A stretch of DNA of 64,000 bases from Qipengyuania citrea (GCF_024171405.1 NZ_JALJZT010000002.1:868001-932000), one strand, 5' to 3'. Counted from the stretch's first letter, positions 52,330 through 61,919 are shown. The notes: a model not told the origin generated them from the letters alone. Numbers and translations: made by a program.

Positions 52330-53859
52330 TCAGTCGAGCGCTTTCACGATTTCCTCGACCATCTTCTTCGCATCGGACAGCAGCATCATCGTCTGATCCA
52401 TGTAGAAGACGTCGTTATCGACCCCGGCATAGCCGACACCGCCCATGCTGCGCTTGATGAAGAACACCTGCTTGGCCTTGTCGACGTCGAACACGGGCAT
52501 GCCGTAGATGGGCGATGACTTGTCGGTCTTGGCCGCGGGATTGACCACGTCGTTGGCACCGATGATGAAGGCGACGTCGGCCTGCGCGAACTCGCTGTTG
52601 ATGTCCTCCAGCTCGAACACCTTGTCGTAATCGACCGATGCTTCGGCGAGCAGCACGTTCATGTGCCCGGGCATGCGGCCCGCCACCGGGTGGATGGCGA
52701 ACTTCACTTCTACACCCTTTTCCTCGAGGATATCGGTCATCTCGCGCAGCGCGTGCTGCGCCTGCGCCACCGCCATGCCGTAGCCGGGGATGATGATGAC
52801 CTTCTCCGCCTGTTCGAGCATGAAAGCCGCATCCGCCGCGCTGCCCTGCTTGTAGGGGCGCTGTTCGCGCGGTTCGCCGCCAGCCGCCCCGCCGTCCTCC
52901 GCGCCGAAGCCGCCCGCGATCACGCTGAGGAAGCTGCGGTTCATAGCGCGGCACATGATGTAGCTGAGGATCGCGCCCGAAGAGCCCACCAGCGCGCCGG
53001 TAATGATCATCGCGCTGTTGCCGAGCGTGAAGCCCATCGCCGCCGCGGCCCAGCCCGAATAGCTGTTCAGCATCGACACCACGACCGGCATGTCCGCCCC
53101 GCCGATCGGGATGATCAGCAGGAAGCCGATCAGGAATGCCAGCACGGTCAGCGCAATGATCAGAGGCATGGTTTCCGCAGGCCCGCTCGCCATCGCGAAC
53201 AGCGCGGTCAGCACGATGATCGCCGCCAGCGTGCCGAGATTGATGACATGGCGCGCAGGCAAAAGGATCGGCGAACCGCTCATGCGACCCGAGAGCTTGG
53301 CAAAGGCGATGACAGAACCGGAGAAGGTGATCGCGCCGATGGCGATGCCGAGACCCATCTCGACCTTTGACACCGCGCCGATGCTGCCATCGACCAGCAG
53401 TCCGAAAGCACCCGGATTGAGATAGGCCGCCCAGCCCACCAACACTGCGGCCAGGCCGACCAGCGAGTGGAAGGCCGCGACCAGCTCGGGCATCGCGGTC
53501 ATGGCGATGCGGCGGGCGATGGTGATGCCTACGATTGCGCCGATAGCGATGGCGGCGAGAATCTCCAAACTGGTTCCTATGTCGGGATAAACACTGCAAT
53601 CGAAGCAGAACTCATTTCCGGTTTCATCAATAAGTGGGAAATGGGTCACAAGTGTTGTGATGACCGCTATCGCCATCCCGAGAATACCGTAGCGGTTGCC
53701 TGCACGGCTGGTAGCAGGACTTGAAAGGCCACGCAGCGCGAAGATGAAAAGCACACCTGATAAAAGATAGAGAAGCGGGACGATGTTGCTGTCACCGAAA
53801 CTCGGGTGCGCACGTACCGCTTCAGTTGACCCAGCCATCAAAAAAGAAAGGACGCTCAC
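52330..53859 (-). CDS. pntB: NAD(P) transhydrogenase subunit beta
   Basis: A GTG start (GTGA overlap with pntAb) gives 509 residues. About nine membrane spans are followed by the NADP(H)-binding domain III: VIIIPGYGMAVAQAQHALRE, IHPVAGRMPGHMNVLLAEA, DVAFIIGANDVVNPAAK and IKRSMGGVGYAGVDND, all typical. It couples proton entry to NADPH formation. The N-terminal ~100 residues are encoded by visibly lower-GC DNA and include an unusual loop, HFPLIDETGNEFCFDCSVYP, between the first spans. Confidence 0.95.
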   Translation of the reverse strand: MSVLSFLMAGSTEAVRAHPSFGDSNIVPLLYLLSGVLFIFALRGLSSPATSRAGNRYGILGMAIAVITTLVTHFPLIDETGNEFCFDCSVYPDIGTSLEILAAIAIGAIVGITIARRIAMTAMPELVAAFHSLVGLAAVLVGWAAYLNPGAFGLLVDGSIGAVSKVEMGLGIAIGAITFSGSVIAFAKLSGRMSGSPILLPARHVINLGTLAAIIVLTALFAMASGPAETMPLIIALTVLAFLIGFLLIIPIGGADMPVVVSMLNSYSGWAAAAMGFTLGNSAMIITGALVGSSGAILSYIMCRAMNRSFLSVIAGGFGAEDGGAAGGEPREQRPYKQGSAADAAFMLEQAEKVIIIPGYGMAVAQAQHALREMTDILEEKGVEVKFAIHPVAGRMPGHMNVLLAEASVDYDKVFELEDINSEFAQADVAFIIGANDVVNPAAKTDKSSPIYGMPVFDVDKAKQVFFIKRSMGGVGYAGVDNDVFYMDQTMMLLSDAKKMVEEIVKALD

Positions 53860-54164
53860 TTTGAAGCCTCCTTTTCAGCGTTTGGTTTTTCCTTCTTCTT
53901 GTACATCGCGAGCATTCGCGCGGTCACCGCAAAGCCGCCGAAGATGTTCACGCTCGCGAGCACGATGCCGAGCAGCCCAAGCCACTTCGCCCCTGGTACT
54001 TCCGCCGCCGCCGCCGCGATTAGCGCGCCGACGATGATCACCGAGGAGATCGCATTGGTCACCGCCATCAGCGGCGTGTGCAGCGCGGGCGTGACCGACC
54101 AGACCACGTAATAGCCGACGAAACACGCCAGCACGAAGATCGACAGGATCGAAATGAAGTCCAT
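53856..54164 (-). CDS. pntAb: NAD(P) transhydrogenase subunit alpha part 2
   Basis: A 102-residue protein with three membrane spans: ILSIFVLACFVGYYVVWSV, TNAISSVIIVGALIAAAAA and WLGLLGIVLASVNIFGGFAV, with the conserved PALHTPLMAVTNAISS and a charged end (MYKKKEKPNAEKEASK). It is the separate membrane part of the alpha subunit found in alphaproteobacteria. It overlaps pntB by 4 nt and follows pntAa by 24 nt. Confidence 0.93.
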   Translation of the reverse strand: MDFISILSIFVLACFVGYYVVWSVTPALHTPLMAVTNAISSVIIVGALIAAAAAEVPGAKWLGLLGIVLASVNIFGGFAVTARMLAMYKKKEKPNAEKEASK

Positions 54165-54188
54165 GTGCGGCCCCTCCCCGGGCCCGGA

Positions 54189-55319
54189 TTACGCGGTGGT
54201 CAGTCTCTCGTTCACGACCTTGCCGCCCTGCGTCAGCCGCACGGCATCGCCGATTTCTGCGTCGAGCACCGGCTTGCCGACCTCCTCGTCCCAGAAGGCG
54301 GACAGGAAATTGTAGAGATTGCGCGCGAACAGCGCCGAAGCGTCCGCCGCCAGATGTCCGGCGGTGTTCGAATAGCCGACGATCTTGACGCCGTGTTTCT
54401 CAACCACTTCGTCGGGCTTGGAGCCCTCGACATTGCCGCCTTGCGCAACGGCTAGGTCGAAGATCACGCTGCCCGGCTTCATGCTGGCAATCTGCGCATC
54501 CGAAATCAGCCGCGGCGCGGGCCTGCCCGGGATCAGCGCGGTGGTGATGACGATATCCTGCTTGGCAATATGGCTAGAGACCAGTTCGGCCTGCGCGGCC
54601 TTGTACTCGTCGCTCATTTCGGTGGCATAGCCGCCCGATCCTTCGCCTTCGATGCCCGCGACATCCTCGACGAAGATCGGCTTGGCGCCGAGCGACTGGA
54701 TCTGCTCTTTCGTCGCCGACCGGACATCGGTGGCCGAGACCTGCGCGCCAAGCCGCTTGGCCGTGGCGATCGCCTGCAGGCCCGCCACGCCCACGCCCAT
54801 CACGAAGACCTTGGCCGCCTGGATGGTACCGGCAGCGGTCATCATCATCGGAAAGGCGCGGCCATAGACATTGGCCGCAGTCAGCACCGCCTTGTACCCG
54901 GCGAGGTTCGACTGGCTGGAGAGCACATCCATGCTCTGCGCGCGGGTGATGCGCGGCATGAATTCCATCGACAGCGCTTCGAAGCCGCCCTTGGCATAGG
55001 CTGCGACCAGATCGCCATTGCGGAACGGGTCGAAGGTCGCCGCGATCAACGCGCCGGGTTTGGCCCCCGCGAGCGCCATGACCTCGGGTGCCTGCACGCC
55101 GAGCACGATATCCGCCTCCGCGACCGCCTGCGGCCCGGTGAGCACTTCGGCCCCGGCGTCGCGATAGGCCTGGTCGGTGATGGCGGCGGCCAGACCGGCG
55201 CCCTCCTCCACTGCGACTACAGCCCCGAGAGCAGCAAATTTCTTCGCCGTTTCGGGGGTCAGCGCGACCCGGTTCTCGCCCGGTGCGCGCTCTTTCAGCG
55301 CCGCGATGCGTAGCGCCAT
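54189..55319 (-). CDS. pntAa: NAD(P) transhydrogenase subunit alpha part 1
   Basis: ATG 55319 gives 376 residues: the NAD(H)-binding domain I. KERAPGENRVALTPETAKKF at the start, SMEFMPRITRAQSMDVLSSQ, VFVMGVGVAGLQAIATAKRLGA with the Rossmann glycines, and GYATEMSDEYKAAQ. No membrane part, as expected where pntAb is separate. It lies 4 nt after the small oxidase subunit gene, so the two are likely cotranscribed. Confidence 0.94.
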   Translation of the reverse strand: MALRIAALKERAPGENRVALTPETAKKFAALGAVVAVEEGAGLAAAITDQAYRDAGAEVLTGPQAVAEADIVLGVQAPEVMALAGAKPGALIAATFDPFRNGDLVAAYAKGGFEALSMEFMPRITRAQSMDVLSSQSNLAGYKAVLTAANVYGRAFPMMMTAAGTIQAAKVFVMGVGVAGLQAIATAKRLGAQVSATDVRSATKEQIQSLGAKPIFVEDVAGIEGEGSGGYATEMSDEYKAAQAELVSSHIAKQDIVITTALIPGRPAPRLISDAQIASMKPGSVIFDLAVAQGGNVEGSKPDEVVEKHGVKIVGYSNTAGHLAADASALFARNLYNFLSAFWDEEVGKPVLDAEIGDAVRLTQGGKVVNERLTTA

Positions 55320-55323
55320 GCGG

Positions 55324-55449
55324 CTAGTCGGCAATCAGGATGACGACGACCAGCGTGATGATGGCGATCAGCGGGACCGACCATTTGAGCGTGTCGATGA
55401 ACGAGCCGTAGGTCTGGTTGTGCGCCTTGTGGTCGTTGGCGGATTCCAT
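55324..55449 (-). CDS. aa3-type cytochrome c oxidase subunit IV
   Basis: ATG 55449 gives 41 residues: MESANDHKAHNQTYGSFIDT, then one membrane helix (LKWSVPLIAIITLVVVILIA). The Lys-Ala-His and Y-x-x-F pattern before the helix matches the small bacterial aa3-oxidase subunit IV family. It sits at the head of the pnt operon, away from the main oxidase genes. Confidence 0.85.
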   Translation of the reverse strand: MESANDHKAHNQTYGSFIDTLKWSVPLIAIITLVVVILIAD

Positions 55450-55650
55450 GTCGATAAGTCCCTGTGTGGCAGTGATGTGTGAACGGGTGTTGCGGCGGGG
55501 TCTATCGCGGCGGGGCCGGGTGCTCAAGCCCCGCAATCACCGCCATCATCGAAACAGGCTTAATCCGGTCTTTACCCGTTTCGGTTAGGGCACTTTGCAC
55601 AAGGGCGTGGTCTGCATGCCCGAGGGGTCCAAGGGAGTTTGGCGAGACAG

Positions 55651-57069
55651 ATGGCGACACAGCAATCACGCGTGTTGATGCTGATCGACGACGAGCCGGC
55701 ACAAAGCCGGCTGTTGTCCGCGCTTGCCGCGCGCGACGGCTGGCGCACGCTGACCGTTGCCGATGGCGAACAGGCGCTCGCGCTGCTCGCTTCGCCCGAA
55801 GGCCGCGACATCACGGCGATCCTGCTCGACCAATGGGTGCCGGGCGACCGCGCCTGCGACCTGATCCGCGATTTGCGCGCCGCGCGGCCCGATGCACCGC
55901 TGCTGATGCTTACCGCCAGCGCCTCGCCCCGGCTCGCCGTCGAGGCGATGCGCGCGGGCGCTACCGATTACGTCGTCAAACCGGTCGAACCCGACCGCCT
56001 GCTGCAGGCCTTGGCAAGCGCCACGCGCGCCGGACGGCCCACCGCCGAACTCCAGCCGCTGGCCGAGAAGCTTCCCCACCCGGTGGACTTCGACGGCATG
56101 GTCGGCACCGCCGCCCCCTTCCGCACCGCGCTCGCCAAGGCAGCAACCGCCGCGCGCGGGCACGCGCATGTGCTGGTCGAGGGCGAAAGCGGATCGGGCA
56201 AGGACATGCTCACCAATGCGATGCATGCCGCCAGCACGCGCGCCAAGGCCGCGATGCGCAAGGTCCATTGCGCCGGGATGCCGCCCGCCTCGCTCGAATC
56301 GCTGTTGTTCGGTCATGAACAGGGCGCCTTCGCCGGGGCATTCGACCGCCAGCGCGGATTGATCGAGCATTGCGACGGCGGCACGCTGATCCTCGACGAT
56401 GTCGACCGCATACCCGCCGACCAGCAGGAGCGCCTCGCCGAAGTCCTCGCCACCGGGATCGTCCGCCCGACCGGCGCCGCGCACGGCTTTCGCGTCGATT
56501 TGCGCATTTTCGCCACCAGCGATTTCGCGCTGGCCGAGCTTGCCGCGACGGGCGGGTTCTCGCAGGCCCTTTACGACCAGCTTTCGGCCACCCGCATCCG
56601 CATGCCCGCGCTACGCGAGCGACTGGGCGACCTCCCCGGACTGACACGCTATTTCCTCGCCAAGATTGGCGAACAGCCGGGGCTCCAGCATCATTCGATC
56701 GCCGACAGCGGGCTGAGCCTGCTCGAAGCCTATGACTGGCCGGGCAACGTCCGCCAGTTGCAGGCGGTCTTGTTCCGCGCCTGCGTGTTCGAACAGCGCG
56801 AGGCGCTGACCGCGCACAGCTTCCCGCAGCTGGCCGAACTGCTCGGCGACCAGGCCGATCGCGGCGAGAGCCGCGCGCGCGGGCTCGGCGTGCTACTCTA
56901 CACCGATGACGGCAATGTCCGCCCGCTGGAAGAGATCGAGGCCGACATCATCCGCCTCGCCATCGGCCATTACCGCGGGCGCATGACCGAAGTCGCACGC
57001 CGGCTCGGCATCGGCCGCTCGACGCTCTACCGCAAGCTCAGCGAGCTCGGCATCGACAACGCCGCCTGA
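55651..57069 (+). CDS. NtrC-family response regulator with non-canonical sigma-54 motif
   Basis: ATG 55651 gives 472 residues. The receiver domain (1-125) has acidic DD, phosphoacceptor D60 (LLDQWVPG) and K110. The AAA+ domain has Walker A GESGSGKD (178-185), but the sigma-54 contact loop reads GAFAGA (225-230) instead of GAFTGA, and Walker B is TLILDD rather than the usual FLDE. The C-terminus has a Fis-type HTH (MTEVARRLGIGRSTLYRKLS). It may no longer drive sigma-54 promoters and could act otherwise. No histidine-kinase gene is adjacent. Confidence 0.88.
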   Translation: MATQQSRVLMLIDDEPAQSRLLSALAARDGWRTLTVADGEQALALLASPEGRDITAILLDQWVPGDRACDLIRDLRAARPDAPLLMLTASASPRLAVEAMRAGATDYVVKPVEPDRLLQALASATRAGRPTAELQPLAEKLPHPVDFDGMVGTAAPFRTALAKAATAARGHAHVLVEGESGSGKDMLTNAMHAASTRAKAAMRKVHCAGMPPASLESLLFGHEQGAFAGAFDRQRGLIEHCDGGTLILDDVDRIPADQQERLAEVLATGIVRPTGAAHGFRVDLRIFATSDFALAELAATGGFSQALYDQLSATRIRMPALRERLGDLPGLTRYFLAKIGEQPGLQHHSIADSGLSLLEAYDWPGNVRQLQAVLFRACVFEQREALTAHSFPQLAELLGDQADRGESRARGLGVLLYTDDGNVRPLEEIEADIIRLAIGHYRGRMTEVARRLGIGRSTLYRKLSELGIDNAA

Positions 57070-57087
57070 GCGGACTAGCCCTTGGCC

Positions 57088-57870
57088 ATGGGCAAGCTCG
57101 ACGACATGCTGTGCGTGGTCACCGGCGGCGCACGCGGCATCGGCAAGGCGATATGCGCCGCATATATGGCCGAAGGCGCGCGCGTCGTGCTCACCGATAT
57201 CGACGAGGACGAAGGTAGGAAAGCCGCCGCCGAGCTCGGCTGCAGCTTCCACCGCCTCGACGTCGCCAGCGAAGCCGAATGGGACGCGCTGGCTGCGGCC
57301 TTCCCCGCGATCGACGTGCTGGTCAACAACGCCGGGATCACCGGGTTCGAGGACGGCCCCGCGCCGCATGATCCCGAGAACGCCAGCTTGGCCGAATGGC
57401 ACCGCGTGCACAGCGTCAATACCGACGGCTGCTTCCTCGGCTGCCGCTATGCCCTGCGCGCGATGAAGGCCAAGGGCACGGGGTCGATCATCAACATGTC
57501 TTCGCGCTCGGGCCTCGTCGGCATTCCCGGCGCGGCGGCCTATGCCGCGAGCAAGGCGGCGATGCGCAACCACAGCAAGTCGGTCGCGCTCTACGCCGCG
57601 CAGCAAGGCTGGGCGATCCGCTGCAATTCGGTCCACCCCGCCGCGATCCTCACCGACATCTGGGAGCCGATGCTGGGCGACGGGCCCGACCGCGACGCGA
57701 AGATGGCCGCGCTGGTCGCCGATACGCCGCTGAAGCGCTTCGGCACGGCCGAAGAGGTCGCCGCGGCCTGCGTCTACCTCGCCAGCGCCGACAGCGCCTA
57801 TATGACCGGCGCGGAACTCACGCTCGACGGCGGTCTGCTCGCCGGCAGCGCCGCTTCGCCCGGAAGCTAG
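57088..57870 (+). CDS. short-chain dehydrogenase/reductase
   Basis: ATG 57088, 18 nt after the regulator, gives 260 residues. Classical SDR motifs: [25 protein letters not shown], catalytic Ser in [11 protein letters not shown], and YAASK, with a C-terminal [13 protein letters not shown]. Acidic residue D37-38 after the second strand (LTDIDED) suggests NAD preference. Substrate unknown. It may be cotranscribed with the regulator and converges on folP. Confidence 0.9.
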   Translation: MGKLDDMLCVVTGGARGIGKAICAAYMAEGARVVLTDIDEDEGRKAAAELGCSFHRLDVASEAEWDALAAAFPAIDVLVNNAGITGFEDGPAPHDPENASLAEWHRVHSVNTDGCFLGCRYALRAMKAKGTGSIINMSSRSGLVGIPGAAAYAASKAAMRNHSKSVALYAAQQGWAIRCNSVHPAAILTDIWEPMLGDGPDRDAKMAALVADTPLKRFGTAEEVAAACVYLASADSAYMTGAELTLDGGLLAGSAASPGS

Positions 57871-57878
57871 CCAGGCAG

Positions 57879-58994
57879 CTAGGCGGGCAGGTCGGCGAAG
57901 TCGGTCAGCGCGGCATCGCGCAGGCCGCGCCAGACATTGCGCGCCTGCACCGTCTCCGCGACATCGTGGACCCGCACCATCTGCATGCCCGCGCGCATCC
58001 CCTCGAGCGCCAGCGCCACGCTGCCGCCCAGCCGCTGTTCGACCGGCGCTTCCTTCGACAGCGCGCCGATTATGCGCTTGCGGCTGGCCCCCAGCAGCAG
58101 CGGATGGCCCAGCGCGTGGAACAGCGGCAGCGCGTTCATCAGCGCGAGGTTCTCCGCCAGGCTCTTGCCGAAGCCGATCCCCGGATCGAGCACGATGTGC
58201 TGCGCCGCGATCCCCGCTTCGAGCGCCGCGTCGCGCCGCGCGCGCAGCGCGTCGAAGACGTCGAACACCACGCTGGCATAGTCGGCGCCCGTGTGCAGGT
58301 CTTCCTGCGCGGCACCCGGCGCATGCATCAGCACCACCGGGCAGCCGGCGCGTGCGACCACTTCGGCGCTGCGCGGATCATGCGCGAGGCCCGAGACGTC
58401 GTTGACCAGATGCGCGCCCGCTTCCAGCGCGGCCTCCATCACCGCTGCCTTGCGCGTGTCCACGCTGACCGCCGCGCCCATTCCGGCGCAGGCCTCGATC
58501 GCGGGCACGACGCGCTTGATCTCGTCGCCTTCCCACAGCGGCTTGGCCCCCGGCCGCGTGCTTTCGCCGCCCACGTCGATCAGCGCGGCACCGGCCTCGA
58601 CCATGGCGGCGGCGTGGTCACGGCCGGCCTCGGCATCGTCGAGGAAGCGCCCGCCGTCGCTGAAGCTGTCGGGGGTGACGTTGAGGATGCCCATCACCTG
58701 CGGCTGGTCGAGCGGCACGGTCCGCGCACCCAATTGCAATGGCGGATGCGCGAGCGTCAGATTGGCCCATTGCGCCTCGCCCTCGGCGCCAAGCTCTTCG
58801 GGCAGGCGGCCGAGCGCTTCGGCCATGGTGTCCGGCGCCGCAAGCCAGCGCTCGACCACCTCGCCATCTCGCCGCTGGATCACCGCGAAGCGGCTGGCAT
58901 AGACCATGGTGCCTGCCAGCCGGATCGCATTGCCATGTTCGGACTGCGGTCCGGGGACGAGACCGATCGGCCGGATATAGACCTGCCCACTCAT
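57879..58994 (-). CDS. folP: dihydropteroate synthase
   Basis: ATG 58994 gives 371 residues, longer than E. coli FolP (~280) by an N-terminal part of about 105 residues of unknown role. The core is clear: VMGILNVTPDSFSDGGRF, ALIDVGGESTRPGAKP, VSVDTRKAAVMEAAL, LVNDVSGLAHD, VVLMHAPG, HIVLDPGIGFGK and LLLGASRKRIIG. It joins p-aminobenzoate to dihydropterin pyrophosphate in folate synthesis and is the sulfonamide target. Confidence 0.93.
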   Translation of the reverse strand: MSGQVYIRPIGLVPGPQSEHGNAIRLAGTMVYASRFAVIQRRDGEVVERWLAAPDTMAEALGRLPEELGAEGEAQWANLTLAHPPLQLGARTVPLDQPQVMGILNVTPDSFSDGGRFLDDAEAGRDHAAAMVEAGAALIDVGGESTRPGAKPLWEGDEIKRVVPAIEACAGMGAAVSVDTRKAAVMEAALEAGAHLVNDVSGLAHDPRSAEVVARAGCPVVLMHAPGAAQEDLHTGADYASVVFDVFDALRARRDAALEAGIAAQHIVLDPGIGFGKSLAENLALMNALPLFHALGHPLLLGASRKRIIGALSKEAPVEQRLGGSVALALEGMRAGMQMVRVHDVAETVQARNVWRGLRDAALTDFADLPA

Positions 58995-59384
58995 TGTTGG
59001 ACTTCCCCAGAACAAGCACCGCGACATGGACCGGGTGTTACACGGTCCAATGCGAAAAAAGCCGCGGAGGGGTTTTGCGGTGCGAGGCGGAACGGGGCGT
59101 GAGCTGTGAGGCGCTGGATCATGCGCGGAGTGTTAGCGCGCGAATGCACTGTAGGACAGTCACCCTATGGCGGTTTGCTACTCCCCTGCCCCGGTACGGA
59201 GCGCAGTTCCTGCATGAAGCGGGCGCTTCATTTGCGGGAAAGCAGGCAATATGAGGGTTGGCGCGACGACTTCCGTATCGTTTGTGAAGCCTCCCGAATA
59301 CCTAAACCGACTTTCCGAACACGGCCAGCCACTGGATGCGCACTCGAACGCTTCCGTTTTCTGGCAGCCGTGTAGCCGTCGCGA
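58995..59384. other. intergenic region upstream of folP, edge of lower-GC cassette
   Basis: No gene is supported in these 390 bases; short frames lack ribosome sites and protein-like composition. A small hairpin (ACTGT AGG ACAGT, 59148-59160) is visible. GC content falls from here rightwards, marking the left edge of the SDR/SnoaL/LysR cassette. The folP promoter should lie near the left end. No direct repeat or tRNA remnant was found. Confidence 0.4.
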
Positions 59385-60164
59385 TCATACGGTAGGGATT
59401 GTCCCACCATCGATGACATACTCGGATCCAGTGATCGTCGCCGCTCGATCGGAAGCAAGAAAAGCAACCAGATTTGCGATCTCCCCGGGTTCGGATGGGC
59501 GACCGATCGGCACGCCCCCAAGCGAGTCCATGATCAGCTGCTTTCCCTGCTCTACGCTTACGCCATGATCAGCTGCGAGGCGTGCTGCGAGAGCGATTGA
59601 GCTTTCTGTCGCGATCCAGCCGGGCGAGACGCGAACAACGCGAACGCCCTTGGGCGAAACCTCCTTCGAAAGCGCCTTGCTATAGGTCGATAGAGCGGCC
59701 TTGGCTGCAGCGTAGGCGGTTGTAGCCTCGGGCAATGGCAGCTCGTTCTGGATCGACGTGACGTGGATTACGACGCCGGATCCTCGCGTCGTCATCGAAG
59801 GAAGCAATGCCCGGTCGAGGCGAACTGCGGGCATCAAGTTGAGGTCGAGTTCTCGGTACCATTCTTCATCGGTGAGCGCTTGATACCCACCGGCCGGTGC
59901 AGAAGAACCGCCGAGCATGTGCACAACGATATCAACCCCGCCAAGGCGATCGAATACGGCGCGCGCCACGCGAGCGCATCCATCCGGAGACGTGAGGTCG
60001 GCCGCCACGAAGTTCGCCGCCTTCATGTCCTCTGGCTTGCTCCTCGCTGTAGTCAGGACGCGGGCGCCGAGTTCGGTTAGAAGTGCGACGGTCGCGGCAC
60101 CTGCTCCGCGGGTCCCCGACGTAACGAGCGCCCGCTTGCCGCAGAGCGAGAGGAAGTCGCTCAT
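59385..60164 (-). CDS. SDR-family oxidoreductase of the LysR cassette
   Basis: A 259-residue classical SDR. The cofactor loop is slightly unusual ([18 protein letters not shown], Ser in place of the common second Gly), the NAG-like segment is replaced by VVHMLGGSS, and the active site has Ser in [12 protein letters not shown] and YAAAK. It ends with [20 protein letters not shown] preference is hinted by TTARSK after strand two. It overlaps the SnoaL-like gene by 4 nt; both are divergent from a LysR regulator that probably controls them. Confidence 0.88.
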   Translation of the reverse strand: MSDFLSLCGKRALVTSGTRGAGAATVALLTELGARVLTTARSKPEDMKAANFVAADLTSPDGCARVARAVFDRLGGVDIVVHMLGGSSAPAGGYQALTDEEWYRELDLNLMPAVRLDRALLPSMTTRGSGVVIHVTSIQNELPLPEATTAYAAAKAALSTYSKALSKEVSPKGVRVVRVSPGWIATESSIALAARLAADHGVSVEQGKQLIMDSLGGVPIGRPSEPGEIANLVAFLASDRAATITGSEYVIDGGTIPTV

Positions 60165-60490
60165 GGCACGATCTCAAGTCGGGCGATCTTGTCGTCTGCG
60201 AAGGCGAAGATGTAACGCAGATCGACCGGGCTACCGGGGAAATTGCCCGCCAGATGTCCTGTCACGACAATCCGACCGTGCTCGGGAGCGATGGCGATCG
60301 GCTTGACGGTGTAGGTATATTGAGTGGAGGCATTTGCCATCCACTGGCGGATGGCTTCGCGTCCCGTGTAGGTATTCCCTTCGTCGATCACGACCGCGTC
60401 TTCGGCGAAGCATTGGGCGATCGCATCGGGATTTGAAGACTTGTCGGCCTCGAAATACTCGCGGACCACGTCAGGCAAATGAATAGGCAT
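60161..60490 (-). CDS. SnoaL/NTF2-like protein
   Basis: ATG 60490 with GGAGA 7 nt upstream gives 109 residues; a second ATG at 60496 is too close to that site. The NTF2-like fold is indicated by [44 protein letters not shown] and the end [21 protein letters not shown]. Such proteins are small-molecule isomerases or binding proteins. It overlaps the SDR gene and is divergent from the LysR gene. Confidence 0.82.
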   Translation of the reverse strand: MPIHLPDVVREYFEADKSSNPDAIAQCFAEDAVVIDEGNTYTGREAIRQWMANASTQYTYTVKPIAIAPEHGRIVVTGHLAGNFPGSPVDLRYIFAFADDKIARLEIVP

Positions 60491-60587
60491 TATCATTCTC
60501 CAGATTGGTTTGGTGTTCGGCGAAGAGCACCGGCCTGTTCGGCACCATCCGAATAGGCCTTTACCTGCATCCCGATAATTGAGATAA

Positions 60588-60608
60588 ATCTGGATGAGCC
60601 ATCTGGAT
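60588..60608. promoter_or_regulatory. tandem ATCTGGAT motif in the LysR divergent region
   Basis: ATCTGGAT occurs at 60588-60595 and again at 60601-60608, 13 bp apart, just before the LysR start. The reverse complement CCAGAT also occurs at 60500-60505 near the SnoaL start. This spacing suits binding by the divergent LysR protein, but the assignment is inference. Confidence 0.4.
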
Positions 60609-60618
60609 TTTGAGGACA

Positions 60619-61527
60619 ATGAGCGGCTACAGCTTGAGCGATTTCGAAGCCGTCCTTGCGATTGGTCGCAAAGCATCGTTTCGCGCAGCAGCGGTCGATC
60701 TGGGGATCTCGACTAGCGCATTGAGCAGCGCAATCGCCAAGCTGGAGAGCCAGTTGGGTGTTCGCTTGTTCAATCGTACGACCCGTAGCGTTGCTTTGAC
60801 AGAAGCAGGCCGCCGGTTTGTCGATCAGGTCACCCCCGCCTTACGGGACGTCCATCAAGCGCTCGACACCGTCCGATCGCAGCAGGACACACCTTCCGGG
60901 ACATTGCGGATCAACACTTTCCCCACTGCCGCTCGCGAGATCATGGCACCACTCGTCTTGGAGTTCCTGAGACGCTTTCCCGAGGTCCATATCGATCTGG
61001 TCACGGAGGGCAATCTTACCGACATCGTCGCAGCCGGCTTCGACTTCGGTGTAAGGAGCCGGGACCTGGTTCCGTCAGACATGATCGCCATTCCGATCAC
61101 TCCAGCCAGGCGGTACGTCGTGGTGGCTTCCCCAGCATATCTGGCTGAACGAGAACGCCCGCAAGTACCGGCAGACCTACTCTCTCATGTATGTATCCGC
61201 ATACGCCTTCCGAACGGAGCAATGTACCGCTGGCATTTCGAATCCCAGGGCCAGCCAACGCAAGTCGATGTCCGAGGTCCGATCATCCTCGATGAGGCAA
61301 GCGTGGCTCGCATGGCCGTCCTCGAGAATGTCGGCTTCGGGTTCTTCATGGAATCGGATGTCCGGTCCGACATCGATGCGGGGAGGATGGTGCAGGTTCT
61401 GGAAAACTGGACCCCCGCGCTTGCGCCCTTGTGCCTCTATTATCCTAGTCGTCGCAACCCACCTGCGGCGGTCAAGGTCTTTGTTGATCTCGCCCGCGAA
61501 CTCGCACGCGCGGCAAAACAGAACTAA
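60619..61527 (+). CDS. LysR-family transcriptional regulator
   Basis: ATG 60619 with AGGA just upstream gives 302 residues. The N-terminal winged HTH is canonical ([55 protein letters not shown]). The effector domain has [16 protein letters not shown] and [20 protein letters not shown], as in the CrgA/DmlR-like subgroup. It is divergent from the SnoaL/SDR pair and likely regulates it. Composition is lower in GC than the housekeeping flanks. Confidence 0.92.
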   Translation: MSGYSLSDFEAVLAIGRKASFRAAAVDLGISTSALSSAIAKLESQLGVRLFNRTTRSVALTEAGRRFVDQVTPALRDVHQALDTVRSQQDTPSGTLRINTFPTAAREIMAPLVLEFLRRFPEVHIDLVTEGNLTDIVAAGFDFGVRSRDLVPSDMIAIPITPARRYVVVASPAYLAERERPQVPADLLSHVCIRIRLPNGAMYRWHFESQGQPTQVDVRGPIILDEASVARMAVLENVGFGFFMESDVRSDIDAGRMVQVLENWTPALAPLCLYYPSRRNPPAAVKVFVDLARELARAAKQN

Positions 61528-61919
61528 AAGCCAGAAACCATGATTCAAGGCCCGAATGCCCCCTCTTGCAGGCTAGCGGCCCAATGACGTTCGGCCACCG
61601 GCATGGGCCTCTGCCGAGCGGGGACATGCAACTCCCGTTGGGTCTGCCTAATCATATTTCACCACCGCCAGTTGAGCTGGCGCGCGCGGCGCCGATGGGT
61701 TTGATTACGACGTCCTGTGCGAAGTGCCAGAAGGCCCAGCCATATCCGTTTCACGCGCTGCTTGGTGCTGTGCATTCGTAATTACTGCGCGCGCCGACAA
61801 TTAGCCGCGGAAACGACACCCGACAGGCGTATCCTGCCGCCTGCGACTCGGGCCGACAGCGGCCGTTCGCCACCCATGCTTGCCGTATTTCACCCTCCCA
61901 CACGCAAAGGAGACCGGAA
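61528..61919. other. intergenic region before the alpha/beta hydrolase
   Basis: No gene is supported in these 392 bases: possible frames are Cys/Arg-rich, overlap one another and lack ribosome sites. A short palindrome GTAATTAC is present near 61780. The right end has the hydrolase ribosome site (AAGGAGACCGG). This may be the right edge of the LysR cassette plus the hydrolase promoter. Confidence 0.4.

Noticed and set aside
55560-55620. Sigma-54 type promoter (GGCAC...TTTGCAC) before the NtrC-like gene
   Set aside because: Spacing between the GG and GC elements is too short for a -24/-12 promoter.
59106-59375. 89-codon frame in the folP upstream region
   Set aside because: No ribosome site, Arg/Cys-rich, no recognisable domain.
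61566-61781. 71-codon frame before the alpha/beta hydrolase
   Set aside because: No ribosome site and overlaps other equally weak frames.
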